Positions 17,440 through 25,620 of a DNA stretch of 36,095 bases are shown piece after piece. This stretch comes from Nitrospira_D sp019636945 (lineage in GTDB: Bacteria > Nitrospirota > Nitrospiria > Nitrospirales > Nitrospiraceae). How positions within the stretch are numbered: position 1 is the stretch's first letter; the number at the start of each line of letters is the position of its first letter. Location: assembly GCF_047338595.1 (NCBI RefSeq), contig NZ_JBLFBO010000028.1:1-36095 (forward strand), given 5' to 3'. A model generated the notes under the pieces. The model was not told the DNA's origin. It did not search any database and worked only from the letters and a program-made list of their open reading frames with translations. Made by a program: the position numbers and the translations under genes.

Positions 17440-17515
17440 TCCAAGGGAACATCATAGCGATGAACAACAACAACATTCGAAACAGGAATACACTCGTAGA
17501 CGATTTCTCTGCTGC

Positions 17516-18601
17516 TTAGTTCTTTGGTGTTACCGGGACTTTTCTATTTAACAATGCAGTAGTTTCCAGAGAATCCGATGGTAACCGCTCCAGCCAGATT
17601 TCTCGCCACCACGAGTAGATGCTTCTTGGGCAGAACATTCGACATGCACTGTAACGAGAACGGCACCAAACCCCTTCGAGAAGAATTGAATCGTTCTTCA
17701 TCGTTATGAGCTTCCCTGTCTTCTCATCAATGAACTTATTCAGACGCGACCGCACCCGATATTTGTCTCCACAATAAGGGACGGCTTCTGCATCAAAATA
17801 CAGCCCTTTGTTCTTATTCTCGGTATTGAGTGTAGTGAGAATTTCGTGAAATGGTTTCACGCGGACAAGTTCCCCTGGTTGGAGATTTAACGTACAAGTC
17901 GGTGTAGATTGATCTACTGGGATACTGCCGCTTCTTCTCGGATAGGGAATACCTCCCCATAGAGATTGAGCTCGGTCGTAGAGCCAACGAAGGATACAAC
18001 CTAACCCAATTCCCGCGTTAATCACTTTATTATATGAGGCATACGCCAGCCCTCTGAGCAATTGGCTGATTGTGACATTTCCCGACGTAACATCTTCCAT
18101 ATACTGCCGAGCGTCCCACCAATTTAGATCAGTCGTGAAAACCGGCAACTGTGTCGCCTGACAGATATACCGTCTCTCATCGGGAGAGCCCACATCCTCG
18201 GCATATGTCCCGGCGATAACATCCACCTCCGTCGTGCCGATCGACGAGACGCCCGTCGTTGGCCCGACTTGCGAAAGAGATTGTGTATTGCTCCCATCCG
18301 CATTAGCTGCCTTCAGCCACGCGGTCTTCCAAAAGATCAGGCAGGCAGCCTGACAGCCGCCATATGTAGCCCCGTCGCAGCGCAACTCCAGATGCACTGC
18401 ACTGGACAAACGTCTTCCTCTAATCGGATATACTGTGTCACAAGTCTTGTGGGCTCTTTTGTAAATCTTGAACTTCCTGCCACAATACTCAAACATCTGC
18501 GGCATAAAGGGCATCTCTTCCAAACGCCCGTTCTTATCGAGCGTGGCAAGAATTTCCTCTTTACTCTTAACCTCGACCCAATCTCCGGCTCTCAGCTTCA
18601 T
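17516..18601 (-). CDS. Tandem four-cysteine domain protein, function unknown
   Basis: I cannot assign this 361-residue protein. It contains two related domains. The first (about 4-97) starts RAGDWVEVKSKEEILATL and carries Cys40 (EYCGRKFK), Cys75, Cys83 and Cys87 (GGCQAACLIFWKTAWL). The second (about 241-340) starts QPGELVRVKPFHEILTTL and carries Cys277 (PYCGDKYR), Cys313, Cys320 and Cys324 (SACRMFCPRSIYSWWREIWL). The spacing C-x34-C-x7-C-x3-C against C-x35-C-x6-C-x3-C suggests a metal or Fe-S site in each (inference). The first has an extra HKTCDTV (Cys54) not kept in the second. The linker (about 150-215) has mildly hydrophobic helices. The ATG at 18601 has GAGGGA upstream and lies 21 bases after the PIG-L stop, so it is cotranscribed with nucleotide-sugar genes. 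Confidence 0.7.
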   Translation of the reverse strand: MKLRAGDWVEVKSKEEILATLDKNGRLEEMPFMPQMFEYCGRKFKIYKRAHKTCDTVYPIRGRRLSSAVHLELRCDGATYGGCQAACLIFWKTAWLKAANADGSNTQSLSQVGPTTGVSSIGTTEVDVIAGTYAEDVGSPDERRYICQATQLPVFTTDLNWWDARQYMEDVTSGNVTISQLLRGLAYASYNKVINAGIGLGCILRWLYDRAQSLWGGIPYPRRSGSIPVDQSTPTCTLNLQPGELVRVKPFHEILTTLNTENKNKGLYFDAEAVPYCGDKYRVRSRLNKFIDEKTGKLITMKNDSILLEGVWCRSRYSACRMFCPRSIYSWWREIWLERLPSDSLETTALLNRKVPVTPKN

Positions 18602-18622
18602 CCGTCCCTCAATGTTTCCTGG

Positions 18623-19288
18623 CTATTCAATCGCGACCTTCCGTGCATAGAAGGCCTCGGCATACCTGGTTAACTTTGGAGATTCGATACCACGAATTCG
18701 GAGGAGTCCATAGAAGATATCCTCCGTAAACCATCGTTTGCTCCGTTGTGTCGCAAATCCCTCCATGAGTAACCGAACCTTTTCCCGGCCGAGGTCATCC
18801 GTGAGCGGTACATATAGATTAGGTTGGCCAAGGTCTCCGTCGTACTTTGGGATCTCGTACTCCAGGATCTGATGGCGGCGATAGGTATTCCACGTCAACT
18901 CACAAACCACGCGATGGTCCTGATGGAGATCATGACGATAATGGGTAAAAATGAGGTCCGGATCGATCACTCGTGGAAGGGTGTCGAAATACTCTTTTAC
19001 TTCTTTTCCCTGATAGGGCAGATAGCTTTCTCTGAACGATTTGGTGATGATTTTCGTAGACCCTGCTCCCGGAAGAAATGCCGCGGCACTTTTCATTGCC
19101 TCTTTCTTACGATCTCCTCTCGCCGTGAGAACTACCCATGCCACACGACTGCCGGGATGGGTCTGCAGCAGCTTGAGAATAGTTCCTCCACATCCGATCT
19201 CAATATCGTCGGCATGAGCTCCGATGCACAAGATATTCAACCCTCTGCGAGCAAGCTGAATCGGGAAGCTGGTTTTCACGGGAATCAA
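18623..19288 (-). CDS. PIG-L family (LmbE-like) N-deacetylase
   Basis: A 221-residue zinc hydrolase fold protein. The first metal motif reads IGAHADDIEIGCGGT (His25, Asp27, Asp28), a variant of the usual AHPDDExxGCGG with Pro to Ala and the catalytic-region Glu shifted to Ile-Glu. The second motif is THYRHDLHQDHR, matching the His-rich HxxDxHxDH block. Family members remove N-acetyl groups from GlcNAc-type substrates. It lies 26 bases after the cytidylyltransferase and just before the four-cysteine gene, implying a shared pathway. The frame opens with TTG at 19288; a GTG three codons in is an alternative and neither has a strong ribosome site. Confidence 0.87.
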   Translation of the reverse strand: MIPVKTSFPIQLARRGLNILCIGAHADDIEIGCGGTILKLLQTHPGSRVAWVVLTARGDRKKEAMKSAAAFLPGAGSTKIITKSFRESYLPYQGKEVKEYFDTLPRVIDPDLIFTHYRHDLHQDHRVVCELTWNTYRRHQILEYEIPKYDGDLGQPNLYVPLTDDLGREKVRLLMEGFATQRSKRWFTEDIFYGLLRIRGIESPKLTRYAEAFYARKVAIE

Positions 19289-19314
19289 GAACGCAACAAG
19301 AGTGGGGCGTAAGG

Positions 19315-20118
19315 TTACGAAGGAAAGTCTTTTCTCTCAGAACGTGGTTTCCATACTTCCCATGGCGCATCGCCATGGGAATACATCTCATCCAACGATT
19401 GTTTGTCCTTGAAGGTGTCCATGGAAGCCCAGAAACCGTCGTATTTGTATCCGATGAGCCGCTTTTCTTTTATTAATCTCTGAAAGGGTTCTCGAACCAA
19501 CTCCTCCCCATGAACCATATAGCGAAAGATATCCTTCCGAAAAATAAAGAACCCACCATTGATCCGAATATTCGTCTGGTTTATGTCCTGAATCTTCTCG
19601 ATGTCGCCTTGGCCATTTAACGTCACGATGTGATAGCTAAGACGCGGCTTGACACAGACGAAGCTTCCGACCTTATCTTCGTTGACAAATTGATCAAGCT
19701 GAGAGGGTAGCGGAAGGTCCGTAAGGCCATCGCTGTAGTTGGCGAGAAACATCTCTTCGCCATCCAGGTATTTTTCTACCGCCTTCAAGCGTTGACCTAT
19801 GTTGGAGGTGAGTCCAGTGTCAGCAAATGTGATTCGCCAATCACTAATATCAGCATTCAATAGGTCGAGACGCTTCCCCCCCTCTGAAAGTACGAAATCA
19901 TTCGAAATGCCCTCTTCGTAGTTCAAGAAGTATTTCTTGACGACATCGGCGGCATGCCCCAGACACAGCACAAAATCCTTATGTCCGAAGTGGGCGTAAT
20001 ACTTCATGACATGCCAAAGGATCGGTCGATACCCGATGGGAACCATGGGTTTAGGAATCGACTCCGAGTATTCTCTTAACCGCATCCCTAAACCGCCACA
20101 AAACAATACGACTTTCAT
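19315..20118 (-). CDS. rfbF: Glucose-1-phosphate cytidylyltransferase-like enzyme
   Basis: A 267-residue nucleotidyltransferase. It has the GG-x-G-x-R-L loop (LFCGGLGMRLREYSE), KPMVPIGYRPILWHVMKYY, NYSDGLTDL (metal Asp), INGGFFIF and GFWASMDTFKDKQSLDEM. This block order follows RfbF/AscA glucose-1-phosphate cytidylyltransferases, which open the CDP-dideoxyhexose pathway. In the usual acceptor loop GDG is replaced by SDG, so substrate use may differ. The ATG at 20118 is chosen because GGAAGG lies 8 bases upstream; an upstream in-frame ATG at 20136 lacks a site. No CDP-glucose 4,6-dehydratase (RfbG) or RfbH is present in the window, so the CDP-sugar made here would not follow the classic route. 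Confidence 0.82.
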   Translation of the reverse strand: MKVVLFCGGLGMRLREYSESIPKPMVPIGYRPILWHVMKYYAHFGHKDFVLCLGHAADVVKKYFLNYEEGISNDFVLSEGGKRLDLLNADISDWRITFADTGLTSNIGQRLKAVEKYLDGEEMFLANYSDGLTDLPLPSQLDQFVNEDKVGSFVCVKPRLSYHIVTLNGQGDIEKIQDINQTNIRINGGFFIFRKDIFRYMVHGEELVREPFQRLIKEKRLIGYKYDGFWASMDTFKDKQSLDEMYSHGDAPWEVWKPRSERKDFPS

Positions 20119-20337
20119 AGTGTAAGCCTTCCACATTTAAGACCGAACAGAAATTGGATCATTTGTTACCTACAGAAGGGCTGATTCACACTTCGGAGCA
20201 GCTTCCGATCTGGCAAGGATAGACTTCATGTACCTCGACCGAATAGTGCCTGCCTTTTCGCAGAGAGGCTCATGACGTGGTGTGTAACGTCGGCAAGACG
20301 ATGTGGCAAATATTCCTGGAATCGTTGTCGCAGTCGG
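20119..20337. other. Spacer between cytidylyltransferase and reductase pseudogene
   Basis: About 220 bases carry only the ribosome site for the cytidylyltransferase (GGAAGG near 20127-20132). The spacing is unusually long for this operon. A promoter restoring expression downstream of the broken reductase gene could lie here, but I see no convincing -35/-10 pair. Confidence 0.3.
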
Positions 20338-21372
20338 TCACCCATTAAATAAATACCCGTATAAACCCACATACTCATCAATCGATGCCTCGGCCGTAGG
20401 CAAGCAATAGAAATCCCGCTCAAACTTCGCAACATCAAGAATTGTGTAGTGAGGGCGTCGTGCGTAAGGTCGGCCTGCATTCCTACTTGATCTGATCAAT
20501 TCCTCCAGGTTGATGGGCGTGATCAGGTTCCGTGGCTGACCAAAGCTGTCAGCCAACTTCAATGCAATCTCATATGGAGTACAGGCGGTGCTTGCGCATA
20601 CGTGATAGATCCCTCTTGTGCTCCTCTGAGGGTCATGCATGGCTTCTTCTATTGCGAGAATAGCTTTGGCTACCGTTGCATCCGTGAGATGAGCCACATA
20701 CATGTCCTTTACTCGCGTAAATGGCTCCCCGGTTCGGACCTCAGAGGCTGTTCTGGCGAAGAAGCTTCCTCGTGGTCCCTGGACACCGTGCATTCGAACG
20801 ACGACCGAACCTTCAGGATATCTCTCCAAGACCTTTCATTCACCCAGATATTGTGTAAGGCCATCCCAAGTTGGCAGATCATCGGAATCTGTATATCCAG
20901 ATTTACCTATTGAGTCCACAGGTACAGGCGACTCAGCTTCTTCTGTGTACTTCCTCCCATGCACATTGTCACCAAACACGGTCTCGGCTGAAAGATGAAG
21001 AAGGATCGGATTTCCGTTCGCCGCGCTGGCAGCGCATGCGCCAGCCAGCAGTTCTGCGCCACGACTGTTAATTTGAAATGCGGAGAGTGCTGTTGGATTC
21101 TCAGAGTACCGTTCCACTTCGATTACATCCACACCTTCACCCGGTCGAGCGCTATTAATTATCGTTCTGACGCCACTGCTTGCGAGCGACCTGACTATTT
21201 CATTTACTTTACGCTCGTCAGTGATATCAAAATCTTCAATCACTCCCGCAAATCCCTCCTTATTTGGAGGTCGCTTATGTGTTAAACCAATAACTTCTGT
21301 TCCCTCGGGAGAGAAACGGCGCAAACCATCACCGACTCGTCCCGACACTCCAATCACTGCAACGCATGACAT
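20338..21372 (-). pseudogene. RmlD-like NAD(P) sugar reductase interrupted by TGA
   Basis: Two adjacent minus-strand frames form a single frame of 344 sense codons, broken only by a TGA at 20836-20838. The N-terminal part (178 codons) has the Rossmann motif GVSGRVG at 8-14 and LHLSAETVFGDN. The C-terminal part continues KVLERYPEGSVVVRMHGVQGPRG, with DMYVAHLTDATVAKAI and GIYHVCASTACTPYEIAL, as in dTDP-4-dehydrorhamnose reductase relatives. The junction reads TQYLGE-stop-KVLERYPEG, so a single base change explains the break. The expected YGxTK catalytic block aligns with Asp170-Gly-Leu-Thr-Gln174: both Tyr and Lys are replaced. The gene is probably non-functional, or it is a catalytically dead binding protein if the stop is a sequence error. 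Confidence 0.78.
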
Positions 21373-21415
21373 GCCTTTAACCCTTCATGTATGGCATTTT
21401 CAGGCAGAAATAGGT

Positions 21416-22771
21416 TTACCGACCAGATTCTACGCCGACCTCTTCGAGCTCGGAAACACGCAGATATTCTTCAAGCCATGTCTCTCCACGGAAATATTTG
21501 TACTGCTCCGCACGAAGCTTGTCGGCCAACCGGCCTGACGGCAGTTTCACATCGTCATACGTGATGACATCGTCCTTCTTAATATCTTTTTTGAGGATAC
21601 ACCCCTCAACCAGTCCCTCGGGAAGGTACCGGCCATTACTCATTTCGTCCGTATTTACCGCCTCGCCGTACGTCATGTACATCCCATAATCATCAAGAAC
21701 CTCGCCCGCCCTAAGGTCGCGCTTCGCCACGGTACAGACTTCGACGACAGGACCGCCCAACGGCTTGGCAAGACAATCGCGGAATAGCGCTACTCGCGCG
21801 ATCGCGTTGGGAGCTTCGAAGTGAACGAGATGGTAGGGAACAAAAAACGAATACAAGGGCCCCTCCCCCATCTTATAGAGATTTAGGTAGTGTTGTTGTT
21901 TGGGATCGGGATGTTCGGCCAGGACAAAAGCCTTGGTGAGCGGCGTACCCACGACGTAATCAATGATCCCGCCGAGCCGTCGAATTTCGTCGATGTCATA
22001 GAGCTTGCCGATCTTGAGGATGTCGTCTTTATACTCAAGTCCCCGAGACATCCCTCTGGATCTCACGACAAATCCGGTCGCATTCGCCACAATCGTTTGC
22101 TCACAACTGATCTTCGTGCCGTCCGCAAAGCTCGTCACCATAGCGGGATTCTGTCCCCAACGCTCGGCAAATCCCCTTTGGGTGGTCGGATTCCGATAGG
22201 GATCTTGAAGTCCCTTGATATTTCCGACTACGCGTGGGATCAGTCCCAACCCTTTTACCCATCGATAGAGATTCATCTGAAGCCCCGGCTCATCCCCGTC
22301 GCAGGCCGACATGATGACCCCGTACTTTTCCGCATAAACTTGTAGGATCGGACCGATCGTAGCGTCAATTTCAGCATTCATCAGCACGACGTCTTTACCG
22401 TGTTTGAACGATTCGAGAACGACATGGGCCCCGAATTCGACCGATCCCGTGACGTCAATGATAATATCGATCTCTTCGGACCGTGCGATCAGAAATGCAT
22501 CTTCGGTCACGACCGGCTTTCCGGCACGAATCGCCTCATTCAGGCGTTGCTGCGTCGTCGCCTCAACTATTTCGTCATGCCCTGCATAGGTATACACGTC
22601 GAAGGCCCGCTTCAGGTGACGGTTCGACACGGCCGCCATGCGCATCCCTGGGACGCTGTGGGTGATCTGATTGGTCAGTCCCTGACCCATAAACCCCGCG
22701 CCGACCATGCCGACACGAATCGGTTTTCCTTCCGCTTCTCGAGCCTTGAGGGCACTGTCTACTAGGATCAT
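21416..22771 (-). CDS. Homoserine dehydrogenase-like/SAF domain oxidoreductase
   Basis: This 451-residue protein has an N-terminal NAD(P) Rossmann fold with RVGMVGAGFMGQGL at 19-32. A homoserine-dehydrogenase-like domain follows (DIIIDVTGSVEFGAH, LMNAEIDATIGPIL, SACDGDEPG). The C-terminal SAF-type segment (KRDLRAGEVLDDYGMYMTYG, then LPEGLVEGCILKKDIKKDDVITYDDVKL) resembles the antifreeze-like domain of sialic acid synthases. This matches the COG4091-type predicted oxidoreductases. The substrate is unknown; in this setting, oxidation or reduction of a CDP-/dTDP-sugar or a C-branch precursor is inferred. The ATG is preceded by an ideal AAGGAGGT. It follows the rfbC-like gene by 92 bases. Confidence 0.85.
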   Translation of the reverse strand: MILVDSALKAREAEGKPIRVGMVGAGFMGQGLTNQITHSVPGMRMAAVSNRHLKRAFDVYTYAGHDEIVEATTQQRLNEAIRAGKPVVTEDAFLIARSEEIDIIIDVTGSVEFGAHVVLESFKHGKDVVLMNAEIDATIGPILQVYAEKYGVIMSACDGDEPGLQMNLYRWVKGLGLIPRVVGNIKGLQDPYRNPTTQRGFAERWGQNPAMVTSFADGTKISCEQTIVANATGFVVRSRGMSRGLEYKDDILKIGKLYDIDEIRRLGGIIDYVVGTPLTKAFVLAEHPDPKQQHYLNLYKMGEGPLYSFFVPYHLVHFEAPNAIARVALFRDCLAKPLGGPVVEVCTVAKRDLRAGEVLDDYGMYMTYGEAVNTDEMSNGRYLPEGLVEGCILKKDIKKDDVITYDDVKLPSGRLADKLRAEQYKYFRGETWLEEYLRVSELEEVGVESGR

Positions 22772-22863
22772 ATCTACCTCCTTGCACCAGGATCGTGCTG
22801 TAATCTTGCCGAGATGCCATCAGTTGGTTCACGATTGACTGTGTGGCTTGACCATGATCGCTG

Positions 22864-23427
22864 CTACACGCTCATTTTACGTTTGAGCTCCGGTTCGATA
22901 TCATCAAGCAATTTCCACAGCGTGTCCTTTTCCGAGATGCTGGCCACAGGAAGAGGCCACTGAAGTTTCAACCGTGGATCGTCATGTCTCAGACCGCCTT
23001 CACATCCGGGCGTATAGAATTCCCCGACCTGATAGCTTGTCTCTGTGCTATCCCTCAGCGCCTGGTAACCATGTGCAAACCGTTCCGGCACATAAATTGA
23101 GCGCTGATTGTCTTCGCTCAGTTCAACTGCGATATGCTCAAGGTAAGTCGGGCTTTCGGGACGAAGATCAACGATGATGTCGAGAATCGCTCCTCTCGTG
23201 CAACGCACGAGCTTGCTTTCTCCTGCCGGAGGAAATTGAAAGTGCATTCCTCGCAAGGTCCCTTTCTTCGCGTTAAATGCCACATTGGCTTGGGCAATGA
23301 TACGTGTCAGCCCATGCGCCTCAAACTCTTTCTGGCAGAATGCGCGAGCAAAGAACCCACGCGCATCTTCTCGGCGTTCCAGGTCAATAATGTAGGCGCC
23401 TTTCAGCTTTGTTTCTGTAAAAATCAT
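22864..23427 (-). CDS. rfbC: dTDP-4-dehydrorhamnose 3,5-epimerase-like
   Basis: A 187-residue cupin enzyme. It starts MIFTETKLKGAYIIDLERRED, with DARGFFARAF, GTLRGMHFQFPPAGESKLVR (catalytic His62), GAILDIIVDLR and VPERFAHGYQAL (His119 region). It is full length for RmlC/RfbC. In the classic pathway it epimerises C3 and C5 of dTDP-4-keto-6-deoxyglucose, but relatives act on CDP-linked 4-keto sugars. There is no RmlA, RmlB or intact RmlD here. The ATG at 23427 follows AGGGGGG; the frame is open 57 bases further upstream, but that stretch runs almost to the IS5-type end and has no start signal. Confidence 0.88.
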   Translation of the reverse strand: MIFTETKLKGAYIIDLERREDARGFFARAFCQKEFEAHGLTRIIAQANVAFNAKKGTLRGMHFQFPPAGESKLVRCTRGAILDIIVDLRPESPTYLEHIAVELSEDNQRSIYVPERFAHGYQALRDSTETSYQVGEFYTPGCEGGLRHDDPRLKLQWPLPVASISEKDTLWKLLDDIEPELKRKMSV

Positions 23428-23487
23428 TTCATGCCCCCCTTCTTCCCTTTCCCGTCTCTCTGTTGCCCTTGAGCACCTTTGCACCCT

Positions 23488-24333
23488 TAGGCTCAGGACT
23501 CATTAAGTTTACTGGTTCCCTCCGTAAGTGATCTGTGTTTCACTCTGGCTGGAGGTGGCCATGAGTGACATGTTTCTGTTGACCCCGCAGCAGTTGAACC
23601 GGATCAAGCCCTATTTCCCCTTGTCGCACGGTATCCCACGAGTAGATGATCGACGGGTCATCAGTGGGATCATCTATGTCATTCGGTACGGCCTGCAATG
23701 GAAGGATGCGCCGAAGGCCTATGGCCCGCACAAGACGCTCTACAACCGGTTTGTACGCTGGAGCCGAGCGGGAATCTTTAACAAGATCTTTCGCGAGTTG
23801 GCGCGACAGCCCGGGCCCCGAGACTGCCTGATGATCGACGCCACCTATCTGAAGACCCATCGAACAGCGGCCAGTCTGCTCCAAAAGGGGGAGCATCCCG
23901 CTGTATTGGCCGTACGAAAGGTGGTCTGAATTCGAAGCTGCACGCGGTGTGCGACGATACGGGCAGGCCCATACACCTGTTGCTGACCGCAGGGCCTACC
24001 AGCGATTACACCGGGGCAAGATGCCTGCTCCCCAGTCTATCCAACACCAAACACCTGATCGCCGACCGCGGCTATGATGCGGATTGGTTCATCACCGCCC
24101 TCAAGAAGCAGGGCGTCACACCCTGCATTCCGCCTCGCAAAAACCGAACGACACGCCGCCGCTACAACAAATCCCTCTACAAACAACGCCACAACATCGA
24201 GATCATGTTCGGGCGGATCAAGGATTGGCGTCGGATTGCCCTGCGGTATGATCGCTGTGCCCACACCTTTTTCTCGGCGATCTGTCTCGCGGCAACCGCC
24301 ATCTTCTATCTCAAAGAATGAGTCCTGAGCCTA
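23488..24333 (+). mobile_element. IS5-family insertion sequence (IS427-like), intact
   Basis: Perfect 17-bp ends TAGGCTCAGGACTCATT (23488-23504) and its reverse complement at 24317-24333 bracket an 846-bp element. TA on both sides may be the target duplication. It carries one transposase in two frames joined by a -1 slip. It is inserted between the rfbC-like and epimerase genes, in the opposite orientation to the operon, and is the parent-type of the deleted copy at 10099-10410. Confidence 0.92.
23561..24321 (+). CDS. IS5-family transposase made by -1 frameshifting
   Basis: The first frame (23561-23929) encodes MSDMFLLTPQQLNRIKPYF, DDRRVISGIIYVIRYGLQWKD and MIDATYLKTHRTAAS (first Asp). The second (to 24321) carries KGGLNSKLHAVCDDTG, LIADRGYDADWF (second Asp) and NIEIMFGRIKDWRRIALRYD (Glu). 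The in-frame heptamer A-AAG-GGG at 23884-23890 is a textbook XXXYYYZ slippery site. A -1 slip there restores the expected family sequence Gly-Ala-Ser-Arg-Cys-Ile-Gly-Arg. The ribosome site GGAGGTGGCC abuts the ATG at 23561. The element appears functional. Confidence 0.9.
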
Positions 24334-24455
24334 GGACAAGTGAGTCGGTTATGTTTTGTGATAGCCGTGAGAAGGTCTGTTCCCTTAAAAAGTCTGTTTT
24401 TAAACCACGACTGTTCAATCTACCTTCGCTTTGGTCCTCGACACCTGCGCTGTCA

Positions 24456-25541
24456 TCAAGCGGGCTGAATCTGTAACACTTTTTCTCTCGCGCCGGTAAA
24501 GGTCATCCCTAGCTTTTGGTCCAGCAATCCCTGTTCGCGGAATCTGCTGATAACATTTAGTCTCATGTACTGGGACTCGCGGTATGCCGCATTCTGGAAC
24601 CCGGCCTTTTGCAACCCGTCCGTCATATCGAGAATCGTGGATTTCAGATCGAATCGTGGTTGGAAGCCAGGAGCCAGTTCTTTGAATAAATCGTAATTCA
24701 CACGATATGAGCGCTTGTCGGGTGGGGCATTGGCATTGATCGACACATCGACGTCCGGAATGGCGGCGGCCACGGCATGAGCCAGGTCTTTCACTTGGCA
24801 ATTCCATTCATTGCTGCCCACGTTGACAATCAGTCCTTTCCCGCCGTTTTTCGCTGAGCGGCCTATGGCCCACTCCATAGCTCGAGCCATATCCTTGACG
24901 TTGATTAACGGACGCCATGGAGTCCCGTCGCTCATGACGACGATCTTCTTCTGAGTCAGCGCGCCGGCGACGAAATCATTAAGAACCAGATCGAGTCTGA
25001 GTCGATCACTCATACCACAGGCCGTCGCAAACCTGAGGCAGGTGACCGTGAATCGCTCGTCCGCCATAGGGATCAATTCTTTTTCCGCCATTACCTTTGA
25101 GCGAGCGTACGCGGTGAGCGGATCCAGCATCGATGATTCCGTCTTCGCCCCTTCCTCGGCGCATCCGTACACGCTGCAACTCGAAGCAAACACGTAGGAA
25201 CGGACGCCGGCCAACTTGGCCTTTGCAGCGAGCTCCACCGCCGCTTTGTAGTTTATGCCCAGTGTCGCGTCTTCAAATCTGTTGCCGATCGGATCATTGG
25301 AGATCGCCGCTAAATTGACGACCACATCAACTCCTTCGAGTACGGCCTTGTCCAGATGGCGGACATCTCCGAATAGCTGCCGATCCAAAATGATTTCTGG
25401 AAGCGCCACTGCACCGAGCAGGCAGTGGGCAAACAGTCCCGCGTCGTACCCAATAAGGACAGCCTGGGGATAGGCCTGTCGGAGGTGTTGCACTAAGACC
25501 GGTCCTACATAGCCCATATTGCCGACAACCAAGATGGTCAT
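24456..25541 (-). CDS. NAD-dependent nucleotide-sugar epimerase/dehydratase
   Basis: A 361-residue extended SDR: glycine-rich VGNMGYVG at 6-13, VVNLAAISNDP, FASSCSVYG at 118-126 and YARSK (Tyr145, Lys149). It is a complete GalE-like catalytic triad. The C-terminal substrate domain contains SDGTPWRPLINVKDMARA. The substrate cannot be fixed; UDP-, dTDP- or CDP-hexose are all possible. The ATG at 25541 follows AGGAAA. It lies 79 bases after the DegT aminotransferase, and the IS5-type element follows it, separating it from rfbC. Confidence 0.87.
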   Translation of the reverse strand: MTILVVGNMGYVGPVLVQHLRQAYPQAVLIGYDAGLFAHCLLGAVALPEIILDRQLFGDVRHLDKAVLEGVDVVVNLAAISNDPIGNRFEDATLGINYKAAVELAAKAKLAGVRSYVFASSCSVYGCAEEGAKTESSMLDPLTAYARSKVMAEKELIPMADERFTVTCLRFATACGMSDRLRLDLVLNDFVAGALTQKKIVVMSDGTPWRPLINVKDMARAMEWAIGRSAKNGGKGLIVNVGSNEWNCQVKDLAHAVAAAIPDVDVSINANAPPDKRSYRVNYDLFKELAPGFQPRFDLKSTILDMTDGLQKAGFQNAAYRESQYMRLNVISRFREQGLLDQKLGMTFTGAREKVLQIQPA

Positions 25542-25620
25542 ATGTTATTTCCTATTGTTTCTTCTTCGGCATGTGCGGAACTCAGCTACAGCCGGCTATA
25601 CATCTTCACCTGACTACCGA

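Noticed and set aside
20226..20480. 84-codon minus-strand frame overlapping the reductase 3' end
   Set aside because: Overlaps the conserved C-terminal reductase frame and shows no motif of its own.
20836..20838. TGA read as selenocysteine or programmed read-through
   Set aside because: No SECIS-like hairpin is apparent and RmlD-type reductases are not selenoproteins; a point mutation or sequence error is simpler.
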